A stretch of DNA of 64,000 nucleotides, taken from NCBI RefSeq assembly GCF_900177765.1, contig NZ_FXWI01000002.1, forward strand, positions 744,001 to 808,000, in the 5' to 3' direction. Positions 27,202-36,278 of the stretch are shown here, piece after piece. Both the position numbers and the translations under genes were made by a program. Origin of the DNA: Agreia sp. VKM Ac-1783. GTDB taxonomy: Bacteria > Actinomycetota > Actinomycetes > Actinomycetales > Microbacteriaceae. The notes under the pieces are model-generated. The model was not told the origin of the DNA, searched no databases, and saw only the letters and a program-made list of their open reading frames with translations. Each line of letters starts with the position of its first letter. Positions within the stretch are counted from its first letter, which is position 1.

Positions 27202-27225
27202 CGAGTGGGTCGATCGTCCCACTCG
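27202..27225. promoter_or_regulatory. 24-bp near-perfect palindrome, candidate TetR operator
   Basis: Arms CGAGTGGG and CCCACTCG with the self-complementary centre CGATCG; only one base pair of the 24-bp site is mismatched (T opposite T on each side of the centre). It lies 17 bases upstream of the TetR start codon, downstream of a CATACT -10-like hexamer, an ideal place for autorepression of the whole operon. Confidence 0.7.
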
Positions 27226-27339
27226 TGCCCAGTATGGCGCGGGAGGCGTTTCGGGCGTGTGAATTCTTTTCGACCGACGGCTCATGCGAACGCAACAGAC
27301 TTTGACTTCGCGCACACGAGACCCCTAAATGGGAGGTAC

Positions 27340-29523
27340 GTGACCCACTTGCCCGGAACACCCCTGTCAGCAGCACGGCGCCGTCGTGCTGCAGCATCGT
27401 CGACGGCATCGGCTCTTTTCGGCCTGTGCCTTCTTGCCGCCGTCTTCATGGCCCCGGGTGGTGCCGCTGTCGCCACGGAGACCGATCCGCCGCCGGCCCC
27501 GGCGCCCACCACCCCCGTCGAGCCGGCGCCGACTCCGGACTCGACCGCGGTGGCATCGCCAGTCATCGACAGACCTGCGGCATCCTCGCTGGTCGGAGAC
27601 AACATCTCGTTCAGCGGTACGGCTGAGCCGGCAAGCGGTATCGACCTCTACTCCAGTGACGGCGGCCAACCGCTGTGCAGTGTCGTGACCACACCCGCGG
27701 GAACATGGTCGTGCGAGGTGTCACTCCCCTCGTCTCCCTCGACGACGGTGCGAGCGGTTCAAACCGTCGCCGCGCAGTCGGCGGAAACGAGCGTCACTGT
27801 CTCTGTTTTGAATGCGCCGACCGCGGGCTCCGCGGGCAACGGCCTCGTCTCCAACGGAACGGTCCTGGGCGAGGGTTTTCCCGGGGCCACGGTGACGGCC
27901 GTCGTCGGCCCCGTGTCCTGCACCGCGACGGTGGATTCCACGGGAGCGTGGTTCTGCGCTCTGCCCAAGGGTCTCGCGAGCGGGTCCTATCAACTGACGG
28001 CCAGTCAGGTCGCGCCGTGGAGCGGAGGTCGCTCGTCGTCGTCGAGCCGAGCGAGCACCCTCACGATCGATGTCGACGCACCCGCCCCTCCGAGCGTGAG
28101 CATCCCGGCCGGCTCCGTTGCGGCATCCGGTGCCTCGTTCTCGGGTGGTGGCGAAGACGGCGCCACCGTGACGCTCTTCGCCGGCCCGCACTCCCTCTGC
28201 CAGTCAGGCGTCGAGGGCGGACGCTGGTCGTGCACCTCGGCCGCAATCGATGCGGGTACCTACGAGGTGTCGGCCATCCAGCAAGACGCGGCGGGCAACA
28301 TCAGCGCCGAGAGCAGCCGTGTGGCGGTGGCCTTCGTCGGTGCGCCGACGACGCCGACGCCAACCGAGCAGCCCACCCCGAGTGCCACCCGACCGTCGCC
28401 CACGTCGACACCCCTGCCGTCGATCTCCGACGGCGACCCCGCGGCGGCGGCCCCGCAGCAGCAGGCGCCGCCGGGAGCGACGACGGATGCTCCGCCCGCG
28501 ACCTCGTCGGGCGGATGGTCGGCGTCGACTCGATTCAGCGCCGGCATGCAGCCGGCCTTCGGAACCGCGGGCTCGATCGACTGGACCCTCGCACTCGGAA
28601 TGGGACTGGCGATGGTTGCGCTGCTTGCGGTGCCGGCGCGACTCCTCGCGGGCACCCTGCGCGGCCTGCGTGCGGAGCCGGAGCCTCGCTCGGCCGGCAT
28701 CGGCAGACTCACCGGTCGCAACCGATCGCGCTATCAGGAATACGACACCGCGCCCACCGTGCCGTGGAACGCTCGGGTGACCAGCGCGTTCGCCCTTGTC
28801 GCCAGCGCCACCATCACGGTGCTCAGCGCACCCGTCACCGACGAACCCGCCTACCTGCGACTCCTCGTCGCCGTCATACTGGGCGTCCTCGTGGTGAACA
28901 TCGTGGCGGTACTCGTGCCGAAGATGCTGGCGCGGAGCATCTTCGACGTCACCGTCGGCGTGCGGCTTCGCCCTCTTTTCCTTCTCATCTCCGTCGGAGC
29001 GACCATTCTGTCGCGCGTTCTCGATCTCGATCCCGCGCTCGTGTTCGGCATCGTCTTCGGTCTCGCGCTGTCCCTTCCTGCCTCGCGTCGAGCACGGGGC
29101 CGCCTTGCTGTGCTCCAGATCGGCGCCCTGCTCGCCGTGGGCACCACGGCCTTCCTGATCTCGGGGTCGATAGCGGCCGGCGCCGGAACGGGCACCGCGG
29201 GAGCCTTTCTGGCCGAGTTCGTCAACACCGTCGCGCTGGCATCGCTCGGTGGAGCCGCGATACTGCTGCTTCCGATAGCCGATCTGCCCGGACGGCACAT
29301 TCTGCGCTGGAAACCCATCGTCTGGTCAGTGCTGGCCCTGGTGGGCTTCACGCTGCTCGCCGGTGTTCTGTCATCGGCGCTAGAGGGTCTGGGCGGCGGC
29401 GCCGGCCTCATCGTCTTCGGCCTGGCAGCACTGACCTTCGCTGCCACCTGTGTCGCGATCTGGATATGGGTCAGGTTCGTGCGAGCTCCAGCTCACGACG
29501 AGAGCAGTACACCCACCACGTAA
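27340..29523 (+). CDS. exported Ig-like repeat protein with C-terminal multi-spanning membrane domain
   Basis: About 727 residues with a GTG start after GGGAGG (spacing short). Layout: signal peptide with an RRRR n-region and a core near residues 24-45; Pro/Thr spacer; three Ig-like beta domains (about 74-160, 161-250, 253-330), each with a Cys pair around a SW-C or AW-C turn; a Pro/Thr/Ser/Gln-rich linker (331-400); then about nine membrane helices from residue 413 to 710. No enzymatic motif is visible in the membrane part. I do not recognise the family; a surface sensor or transporter-like role is possible. Confidence 0.72.
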   Translation: MTHLPGTPLSAARRRRAAASSTASALFGLCLLAAVFMAPGGAAVATETDPPPAPAPTTPVEPAPTPDSTAVASPVIDRPAASSLVGDNISFSGTAEPASGIDLYSSDGGQPLCSVVTTPAGTWSCEVSLPSSPSTTVRAVQTVAAQSAETSVTVSVLNAPTAGSAGNGLVSNGTVLGEGFPGATVTAVVGPVSCTATVDSTGAWFCALPKGLASGSYQLTASQVAPWSGGRSSSSSRASTLTIDVDAPAPPSVSIPAGSVAASGASFSGGGEDGATVTLFAGPHSLCQSGVEGGRWSCTSAAIDAGTYEVSAIQQDAAGNISAESSRVAVAFVGAPTTPTPTEQPTPSATRPSPTSTPLPSISDGDPAAAAPQQQAPPGATTDAPPATSSGGWSASTRFSAGMQPAFGTAGSIDWTLALGMGLAMVALLAVPARLLAGTLRGLRAEPEPRSAGIGRLTGRNRSRYQEYDTAPTVPWNARVTSAFALVASATITVLSAPVTDEPAYLRLLVAVILGVLVVNIVAVLVPKMLARSIFDVTVGVRLRPLFLLISVGATILSRVLDLDPALVFGIVFGLALSLPASRRARGRLAVLQIGALLAVGTTAFLISGSIAAGAGTGTAGAFLAEFVNTVALASLGGAAILLLPIADLPGRHILRWKPIVWSVLALVGFTLLAGVLSSALEGLGGGAGLIVFGLAALTFAATCVAIWIWVRFVRAPAHDESSTPTT

Positions 29524-29888
29524 CCGGCGACGGCGAGCGCGAGGCCCACCACGAGATTGCCGAGACACGACACGACGGCGGTGGACCATCGACCGGAGCG
29601 AAGGAGATCGACCGTCTCGACACTGAACGTGCTGAAGGTCGTGAGACCCCCCGCGACACCGGTGATGAGAACGAGGCGTACATCCGCCGTCAGGGCCGAG
29701 CCCGCGGCGAGCCCGGCGGCGCAGCCAGCCAGAGCTGAGCCTGCCGCGTTCACGACAAGCACGGCCCAGGGAAAGCGACGGAGCGCCGACCCGGCCGGGC
29801 GCGAAGCGGTGAAGGTGCTGATCGAGTAGCGGACGATCGCGGCCACGCCGCCGGAGACGACGACCACGAGAGCGAGAAGAGGCGTCAT
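29493..29888 (-). CDS. crcB: fluoride exporter subunit CrcB (Fluc)
   Basis: 131-residue four-helix fluoride channel subunit. Family marks: GGVAAIVRYSIS at the N-terminus, VLVVNAAGSALAG with the pore Asn, and GVAGGLTTFSTFSVETVDLLRSG with the central Na-site Thr/Ser and Phe box. Its ATG overlaps the stop of the second crcB gene by four bases. Its 3' end overlaps the convergent Ig-like gene by 31 bases. Tandem genes suggest a heterodimer. Confidence 0.93.
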   Translation of the reverse strand: MTPLLALVVVVSGGVAAIVRYSISTFTASRPAGSALRRFPWAVLVVNAAGSALAGCAAGLAAGSALTADVRLVLITGVAGGLTTFSTFSVETVDLLRSGRWSTAVVSCLGNLVVGLALAVAGYVVGVLLSS

Positions 29889-30307
29889 CTCGTGGGCTCC
29901 TCGGCTCGACGACGTCGATCGTGTCGCTCACCCAGACGGAGCCCGAGGAACGCTGCGCCGAGACCCAGAACCAGCGTCACCCCGAGGTATACGACGGCGA
30001 GGATTAGCTGATTCGGACCCGACACCGTGAGCAGCACGAGGGCGAGGATCACCGCGGAGAAGGTCGTGAACGACCCCAGAAGGCCTGGACCCACGGCCGC
30101 CTTGACGATCGTCGACACACCGCGGCGGAACAGGCCGGCAGTGAGCCAACCGAGCACGAACGATCCGACCGTGTTGATCAGCAGGGTGTCGACGGGGAAC
30201 TGCTGATCGGCGTGCGGGATCGCCAGATCGAGGCTGAGACGCAAGGCACTCCCGACGACTCCCCCGAGGAAGACCGCGACAAGGTGAGCGAGCGGACGGT
30301 TCTGCAC
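29885..30307 (-). CDS. crcB: fluoride exporter subunit CrcB (Fluc), paired copy
   Basis: 140 residues with a GTG start at 30307. Motifs: FLGGVVGSALRLSLD, LLINTVGSFVLG (pore Asn) and GPGLLGSFTTFSAVIL. Longer than its partner by a basic C-terminal tail (GERHDRRRRAEEPTR). The divergent helicase gene starts 79 bases away; no fluoride-riboswitch-like leader fits in that space. Confidence 0.93.
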   Translation of the reverse strand: MQNRPLAHLVAVFLGGVVGSALRLSLDLAIPHADQQFPVDTLLINTVGSFVLGWLTAGLFRRGVSTIVKAAVGPGLLGSFTTFSAVILALVLLTVSGPNQLILAVVYLGVTLVLGLGAAFLGLRLGERHDRRRRAEEPTR

Positions 30308-30385
30308 AGGCGCGAGGTTACATCGTTTCGACTCACAACACCCTGAGTGTCGACCGGCGTCGGCGGTGGATGGCAGGCTCGAGAC

Positions 30386-32515
30386 ATGAACTTGCCACCG
30401 CAGCAGACCGCGACCGACATTCTGCGATCCCTCGTCGGCCGCCCCGACGCCGAGTTCCACGAGGGGCAGCGCGAGGCCATCGACGCCCTGGTCACCGACC
30501 GCAGCCGCGCCCTCGTCGTGCAGCGCACCGGATGGGGCAAGTCCGCCGTGTACTTCATCGCCACCCTCCTCCTCCGTCAGCAGGGTGCCGGGCCCACCAT
30601 TCTGGTGTCTCCCCTGCTCGCCCTGATGCGCGATCAAGTTGCGGCTGCCGCACGAGCGGGCGTCACAGCGGCCAGTCTCAACTCCGCCAACACCCACGAA
30701 TGGGAGTCGATCAAAGAGCGGCTCGCCAAGAACGAGATCGACGTTCTGCTCGTCTCGCCCGAACGGCTCAACAATCCCCGCTTCCGCGACGAGCAACTGC
30801 CCGAACTCGTTCGCCGCACCGGCCTCCTCGTCGTCGACGAGGCACACTGCATCTCCGACTGGGGTCACGATTTTCGCCCCGACTACCGGCGTCTGCGCAC
30901 GCTCATCGCCGAACTCCCGTCCGGTGTTCCCGTTCTCGCCACCACGGCGACCGCGAACTCCCGCGTGGTGGCCGACGTAGCAGAGCAGCTCAGTGTCGAC
31001 ACACACGGGCCGCAGGCGAACACGGTCGTGACGATCCGTGGCCCGCTCGCGCGCGCATCGCTCCGGCTCGGAGCACTCAGGCTGCCCGACTCGAAAGCTC
31101 GTCTCGGCTGGCTGCTGACCCACCTCGGCGAGATGCAGGGCAGCGGAATCATCTACGCGCTCACCGTCTCTGCAGCCGAAGATACGGCGCGTCTTCTCCG
31201 CGAGGCCGGCCACGAGGTCCTCGCCTATACAGGCCGCACCGATCCAGCCGATCGAGAGGCGGCAGAGGCGAAACTCAAGAACAACGAGGTCAAGGCTCTC
31301 GTCGCCACGAGCGCGCTCGGAATGGGATTCGACAAACCCGACCTCGGTTTCGTCATCCATCTCGGAGCACCGTCGTCACCCGTGGCCTACTACCAGCAGG
31401 TCGGTCGCGCAGGGCGCGCCACCGACAATGCTGATGTCCTGCTCCTGCCCGGACGAGAAGATCCTGAGATCTGGCACTACTTCGCCACGGCATCCATGCC
31501 TGACGACAGACGGGCGCGCGCCGTTCTCGACGCTCTCGACGCCGAATCCGGCCCGCTGTCGACCCCCGCACTCGAGGCGCTGGTCGACCTGCGCCGCACG
31601 CCTCTCGAGCTGCTGCTCAAGGTCCTCGACGTCGACGGCGCCGTGTCGAAGGTGCAGGGAGGCTGGCGGTCCACCGGCAATCCGTGGGTCTACGACGCCG
31701 AGCGCTACGAGCGAATCGCTGCGGAGCGTGTGGCCGAGCAGCAGTCGATGCTCGACTACGAGACCACTACGGGGTGCCGCATGGAGTTCCTGCAGCGGGC
31801 GCTCGACGATCCGACAGCGGCGCCGTGCGGCCGCTGCGACAGGTGTACCACGGCGTGGTACGACAGCTCGGTCTCGACCGGCGACCAGGCGACGGCAGAG
31901 ACCGCTCTGCAGAGAGTGGGCGCGGTCATCGAGCCGCGAACGCAATGGCCGACCGGGGCATCGGAGCGCGGAGTGGCTGTGAAGGGGCGCATCGCGACCG
32001 ACGAGCGCGTCGAGCCGGGCCGGGCTCTGGCCAGGCTCACCGACCTCGGGTGGGGAGGCACGCTACGGCACCTGTTCGCGGCCGGATCGCACGATGAGCC
32101 CGCAACCGCGGCGCTCATCCAAGCCTGCGCGAAGGTATTGGGCGAGTGGCCGTGGAGCGAGCGACCGGCTGCAATCGTGAGCATGCCATCGAGGCGGCGG
32201 CCAGCGCTCGTGCGCTCCATCGCCGAGGGTCTGTCCCAGCTCGGCCGACTCCCCCATCTCGGTTCACTCGAGTTGGTAGGCGCCGGTCCCGATGGCGCTC
32301 CGGGCGGCAACAGCGTCTATCGACTCTCGTCGGTCTGGCAGCGTTTCGAGGTCTCCGAGCAGATGGCGTCCGAGCTCGACGTGCTGGCCGGCAGACCCGT
32401 GCTTCTCGTCGACGACCTCGTCGACAGCCGCTGGACGATGACGGTGGCCGGGCGCGAACTTCGACGGCACGGCTCGGGCCCCGTGTTGCCCTTTGCTCTC
32501 GCCCTGCAGATGTAA
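30386..32515 (+). CDS. RecQ-family DEAH helicase with C-terminal phosphoribosyltransferase-like motif
   Basis: 709 residues. Helicase core: motif I QRTGWGKS with Lys 52, motif II DEAH at 151-154 followed by CISDWGHDFR (the RecQ aromatic-rich loop), motif VI QVGRAGRATDNA. A zinc-binding cysteine set lies around 464-487 (C-x-M...CGRCDRC). The C-terminal region from about 540 is not a normal RQC-HRDC tail; it ends with PVLLVDDLVDSRWTMTVAGRELRRHG (split here across 670-695), which matches a PRPP-binding motif, DD at 676-677. ATG at 30386 is chosen over an upstream GTG. Likely DNA repair or nucleotide-linked DNA processing. Confidence 0.85.
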   Translation: MNLPPQQTATDILRSLVGRPDAEFHEGQREAIDALVTDRSRALVVQRTGWGKSAVYFIATLLLRQQGAGPTILVSPLLALMRDQVAAAARAGVTAASLNSANTHEWESIKERLAKNEIDVLLVSPERLNNPRFRDEQLPELVRRTGLLVVDEAHCISDWGHDFRPDYRRLRTLIAELPSGVPVLATTATANSRVVADVAEQLSVDTHGPQANTVVTIRGPLARASLRLGALRLPDSKARLGWLLTHLGEMQGSGIIYALTVSAAEDTARLLREAGHEVLAYTGRTDPADREAAEAKLKNNEVKALVATSALGMGFDKPDLGFVIHLGAPSSPVAYYQQVGRAGRATDNADVLLLPGREDPEIWHYFATASMPDDRRARAVLDALDAESGPLSTPALEALVDLRRTPLELLLKVLDVDGAVSKVQGGWRSTGNPWVYDAERYERIAAERVAEQQSMLDYETTTGCRMEFLQRALDDPTAAPCGRCDRCTTAWYDSSVSTGDQATAETALQRVGAVIEPRTQWPTGASERGVAVKGRIATDERVEPGRALARLTDLGWGGTLRHLFAAGSHDEPATAALIQACAKVLGEWPWSERPAAIVSMPSRRRPALVRSIAEGLSQLGRLPHLGSLELVGAGPDGAPGGNSVYRLSSVWQRFEVSEQMASELDVLAGRPVLLVDDLVDSRWTMTVAGRELRRHGSGPVLPFALALQM

Positions 32516-32525
32516 TCTCGGTCAG

Positions 32526-34091
32526 ATGAGCATCGCAGACGCACTGCAGAACACCTCCGAGGCGCGCGTTCGTCGTCGCATTCCCGAGCGGCTCGACGAT
32601 ATCGAACGCATCGAGCCGCAGCCCGACTTCAGGGTCGACCTCGAGCGCATCCGATTCTCGCCCTACTTCTCGCGACTCTCGGCCGTGACCCAGGTCATCT
32701 CGCAGGCGGGAGCCGGTCCGGTGATCCACAACCGGCTCACCCACTCCGTCAAGGTCACTGCCGTTGCGCGGTCGATCGCCGTGATGCTCGAGCAAGACCG
32801 GGGCGAGACAGGTGCTCTGGTGCGGCAGCTCGGCGGATGCGACCCCGTGGTCGTGCAGGCGGCCGCCAGCGCCCACGACCTGGGCCACCCACCGTTCGGA
32901 CACCTCGGCGAACAGGTGCTCGACCGACTCGCCCGCGAGCGCCTCGGTCTCTCGGAGGGCTTCGAGGGTAACGCGCAGACCTTCCGCATCCTCACCGAGC
33001 TCGACGCCTGCGACGCGACCGAGCAGGGCCTCAACCTCACCGCGGCTGTGCGGGCGGGTGTGCTCAAGTACCCGTGGCTGCGCGCCGAATGGCAGTCGCG
33101 CGTACGCACTGACATGCCCGATGGCATGCCCCGGGGTGTGGGCTCACAGCGTAACGGCGGAGCCGACAAGTTCTCGGCCTACACACTCGACGTCGAGGAG
33201 CTTCGCGAGGCGCAGAGAGCGTTTCCGAACATCGGTGAGTGGCGCCAGACGGTCGAGTGCTCGGTCATGGACATCGCCGACGACATCGCCTACTCGATCC
33301 ATGATCTCGACGATTTCTACCGCGCGGGCGTGCTGCAGCAGGCGTCGGTTTCCGCCGAACTGCGCAGCTGGCTGCGCGACCAGGCCGCGCTGTCGCGTCT
33401 CGACGAGCAGTCGCTCGAGGCGAGCGCCCGCACACCCGGGCACGCCCTCGAGTTGGTGCGGCGTCGCATCCATGCCCGAGACGCGTGGATCGCGTCGGAC
33501 GATGCATTCAGGGCCGCCGTGCAGAGAGTCAGCGAAGACCTCGGCGACGGCCTGCTGTCGGTTCCGTTCGACGGCTCGATGGGAGCGGAGCGGGCGATCT
33601 CGTCGTTCACCCGCAGCTGGATCAACAGGCTTCAGCGGTCCATCGTCGTCGACCGCACACCGCATGTGAGAAGCGCCCACGTGCGACTCGGCCAGCAGGC
33701 GTGGCACGACGTCGTCGTTCTAAAATTCGTGCACACGCGCTTCGTACTCGAACGCCCCGACCTCGCTACGTATCAGCGAGGGCAGGGCCGGGTGCTCGAG
33801 ACTCTGGTCGAGGGGTTCCGCGCGTGGCTCTCAGACGAAGACGACGCCGCACGTGCCCCGCGCCGACTCGTCGAACTCGTTCAGGTAGCGACGGCCGGGT
33901 ACTTCAGGCTCCGGTCCGACACGCCTGAACTTCTGCGCGGCGCTACAGACGACGAGAGCCTCATCTCCCGCGGGCGGGGGCGAGGCATCGTCGACTACAT
34001 CGCGTCGCTCACCGACAGCCAGGCTATGAGCGTGGCCTCGTTGATCAGCGGCACGTCCGAACACCTCTGGGAGGGCGGCACGGGCATCTGA
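32526..34091 (+). CDS. deoxyguanosinetriphosphate triphosphohydrolase-like HD protein
   Basis: 521-residue HD-domain dNTPase that splits dNTPs into nucleoside and tripolyphosphate. Marks: YFSRLSAVTQV, HNRLTHSVKVTAVAR, the HD motif AHDLGHPPFGHLGE, and MDIADDIAYSIHDLDDF with the second metal Asp. Starts ten bases after the RecQ-like gene, so may be co-transcribed; a TAATCT hexamer just before the ATG suggests an additional leaderless start. Both genes relate to DNA or dNTP metabolism. Confidence 0.9.
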   Translation: MSIADALQNTSEARVRRRIPERLDDIERIEPQPDFRVDLERIRFSPYFSRLSAVTQVISQAGAGPVIHNRLTHSVKVTAVARSIAVMLEQDRGETGALVRQLGGCDPVVVQAAASAHDLGHPPFGHLGEQVLDRLARERLGLSEGFEGNAQTFRILTELDACDATEQGLNLTAAVRAGVLKYPWLRAEWQSRVRTDMPDGMPRGVGSQRNGGADKFSAYTLDVEELREAQRAFPNIGEWRQTVECSVMDIADDIAYSIHDLDDFYRAGVLQQASVSAELRSWLRDQAALSRLDEQSLEASARTPGHALELVRRRIHARDAWIASDDAFRAAVQRVSEDLGDGLLSVPFDGSMGAERAISSFTRSWINRLQRSIVVDRTPHVRSAHVRLGQQAWHDVVVLKFVHTRFVLERPDLATYQRGQGRVLETLVEGFRAWLSDEDDAARAPRRLVELVQVATAGYFRLRSDTPELLRGATDDESLISRGRGRGIVDYIASLTDSQAMSVASLISGTSEHLWEGGTGI

Positions 34092-34111
34092 CGCCCGTGC
34101 CGCCCCTTCTT
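34073..34111. terminator. strong hairpin terminator; dNTPase stop codon lies in the loop
   Basis: Perfect 13-bp stem (GGGCGGCACGGGC and its complement) with a 7-base loop ATCTGAC, followed by CTTCTT. The dNTPase TGA stop is within the loop. Serves the convergent dNTPase and dihydrolipoyl dehydrogenase genes. Confidence 0.85.
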
Positions 34112-34118
34112 GAGAGAC

Positions 34119-35519
34119 TTACAGGTTGATCATGTGCCCCTTGAGACCGTGGAAGGCCTCCTGCAGAGCCTCGCTCAGCGTCGGGTGCGTGTGCACGTTG
34201 CGCGCCAACTCCGTGGCCGTCAGGTCCCACATCTGAGCCAGCGTGAGCTCGGGCAGAAGCTCGGACACATCGTGACCGACCATGTGGCCACCCAGCAGCT
34301 CGCCGTACTTCGCGTCTGCGACCAGCTTGACGAATCCGGCCGGCTCGCCGAGCCCGTGTGCCTTGCCGTTGGCGGTCATCGGGAAGGTCGAGACGAGCAC
34401 GTCGTGCCCCTCGTCGCGTGCCTGCTGCTCGGTGAGACCGAAGCTCGCAACCTGCGGCTGGCAGAACGTGGCCCGCGGCATGTTGCGGTAGTCGCCCAGT
34501 GTCTGGGTCTCTGCTCCGGCCATCGTCTCTGCGGCGACGACTCCCTGCGCCTCGGCGACGTGGGCAAGCTGCAGCTTCGCCGTGACATCGCCGATGGCGT
34601 AGATGTTGGGAACGTTCGTGCGCATGTGATCGTCGATCGCGATCGCTCCGCGTTCGGTGAGCTGCACGCCGGTCTTGTCGAGTCCGAAGCCCTCGACCCG
34701 GGGCGCGAAACCGATCGACATCATGACCTTGTCGACCTCCATCGATCCCTGCGTGCCGTCTTTGGCCGTGTAGGAGACCGCAACGGAGGAGCCGTTGTCG
34801 ATGATGCTCTCGACCTTGGTCGACGTGAGGAGGGTGACGCCGAGCTTCTTGTACTGCTTCGCGATCTCCTTCGACACATCGGCGTCTTCGTTCGGGAGAG
34901 CACGGTCGAGGAACTCGATGATCGTGATCTCGACGCCGTAGTTGCGCAGAATGTAGGCGAACTCCATGCCGATGGCACCGGCGCCGACGATGACCATCGA
35001 CTTGGGCAGCTCCCGGGTCAGGATCTGGCTCTCATAGGTGACGACGTTGTCGCTGAGGGTCACACCGGGCAGCAGGCGAACGGTCGATCCCGTGGCGATG
35101 ATCGCGTTGTCGAACGTGATCTGCTCGGCCGTGCCGTCTGACTTGGCGACGGTCAGCGAGTGGCTGTCGTTGAACGATCCGCGACCGTCGTACTCGGTGA
35201 TCTTGTTCTTCTTCATCAAGAAGTGCACGCCCTTGACGCGCCCGTCGGCCACCTTGCGGCTGCGATCGAAAGCGACGCCGAAGTCGAACGATACGTCGCC
35301 GGAGATTCCGAACTCGTTCGCCTGAGTGGCGAAGATGTTCGCCAGTTCGGCGTTGCGGAGCAGGGCCTTCGAGGGGATGCACCCGACATTGAGGCAGACA
35401 CCGCCCCAGTACTTCTCTTCGACGACGGCGACGCTGAGCCCGAGCTGCGCGGCACGGATGGCAGCGACATAGCCACCGGGGCCGGCTCCCAGAACGACGA
35501 GGTTGTAGTGAGCGCTCAT
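34119..35519 (-). CDS. lpdA: dihydrolipoyl dehydrogenase (E3)
   Basis: FAD flavoprotein that reoxidises dihydrolipoamide of 2-oxoacid dehydrogenase and glycine cleavage complexes. 466 residues. N-terminal FAD site [19 protein letters not shown], redox disulfide Cys 42-Cys 47 in [19 protein letters not shown] site [17 protein letters not shown], and C-terminal His-Glu pair in [12 protein letters not shown]. Standalone gene; its complex partners are outside the window. Confidence 0.96.
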   Translation of the reverse strand: MSAHYNLVVLGAGPGGYVAAIRAAQLGLSVAVVEEKYWGGVCLNVGCIPSKALLRNAELANIFATQANEFGISGDVSFDFGVAFDRSRKVADGRVKGVHFLMKKNKITEYDGRGSFNDSHSLTVAKSDGTAEQITFDNAIIATGSTVRLLPGVTLSDNVVTYESQILTRELPKSMVIVGAGAIGMEFAYILRNYGVEITIIEFLDRALPNEDADVSKEIAKQYKKLGVTLLTSTKVESIIDNGSSVAVSYTAKDGTQGSMEVDKVMMSIGFAPRVEGFGLDKTGVQLTERGAIAIDDHMRTNVPNIYAIGDVTAKLQLAHVAEAQGVVAAETMAGAETQTLGDYRNMPRATFCQPQVASFGLTEQQARDEGHDVLVSTFPMTANGKAHGLGEPAGFVKLVADAKYGELLGGHMVGHDVSELLPELTLAQMWDLTATELARNVHTHPTLSEALQEAFHGLKGHMINL

Positions 35520-35597
35520 TATGTTTTAGGACTTCCTTCGGTTTGCACGAGGTCTTTCTCGTTCAACTCTATTCGCACTGGCGAGGAAGTCGGCCGC

Positions 35598-36170
35598 TTA
35601 CCCGTCGATGCGAGAGTGCCGCCCCAGCCGGTGCCACGTGCGATTGTGATACACGAGGGGCTCGGCCGAGTCGACTCCGTCGGAGATGCCCGCCTGCAGC
35701 GCGTGGACGGCGATCACGGTCGAGCCACCGGCATCCATCCGCTCGATGACCTTGCCCCGAATCCACGACTGGGCGGCCGGGAAGTAGGGCTCGCCGGTGA
35801 TCAACCGATCCCAGATCGATGTGTCGGCGAAGCGGTCGATACCGCTCGTGGCGCAGAGCGTAGCGAGGTCGAGCTGTTCCGACCCGAGGAGGTGCACGAT
35901 GACCGTATCGGCGGCCAGGATCGTCGGCGCGCTCGAGGACTGCCCCGACACCGAGAACACGAGTAACGGCGGCTCCGCGCTGACCGAGAAGACAGAGGTC
36001 GCCGTCAGGCCCACCGGTCCGTCTCCAGCGTCGGCCGTGATCACGGCGACGCCGGCCGGGTGATTGCGGAAGACCGCCTTGAACGAGTCGGCGTCGAGCC
36101 CTGCATGCTCGTTGAGGGAGTCGACAGAGCCGGTCTGCTGTGCTTCGCGAACGGAGGAGTGCTGTGTCAT
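35598..36170 (-). CDS. flavin reductase family protein (FMN-binding split barrel)
   Basis: 190 residues. FMN reductase fold: FRNHPAGVAVITADAGDGPVGLTATSVFSVSAEPPLLVFSV is the flavin-binding block (phosphate-contact region TATS), with a C-terminal VYHNRTWHRL. Such proteins supply FMNH2 to a two-component monooxygenase or act as oxidases. No monooxygenase gene is adjacent, so the partner is unknown. Confidence 0.87.
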   Translation of the reverse strand: MTQHSSVREAQQTGSVDSLNEHAGLDADSFKAVFRNHPAGVAVITADAGDGPVGLTATSVFSVSAEPPLLVFSVSGQSSSAPTILAADTVIVHLLGSEQLDLATLCATSGIDRFADTSIWDRLITGEPYFPAAQSWIRGKVIERMDAGGSTVIAVHALQAGISDGVDSAEPLVYHNRTWHRLGRHSRIDG

Positions 36171-36278
36171 GCATCCCAGCCTTTACCCCGTCACGCCCAG
36201 CGGGAAGTTCTATGACTTCATGTGACGCGATCGACGATTCAGCCGCTTCGGAGGTGCGCGAACGTATCCTCAACTGTT

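Noticed and set aside
27675-29738. 687-codon frame overlapping the Ig-like membrane protein gene
   Set aside because: Different-frame shadow rich in Arg and His; the chosen frame has a signal peptide, Ig repeats and membrane helices.
30308-30385. Possible fluoride riboswitch upstream of crcB
   Set aside because: Gap too short and no recognisable pseudoknot arms; the GTG start is close to any promoter.
29885-31360. 491-codon reading for the second crcB gene
   Set aside because: The first 351 codons are antisense to the helicase; the CrcB domain begins at the GTG at 30307.
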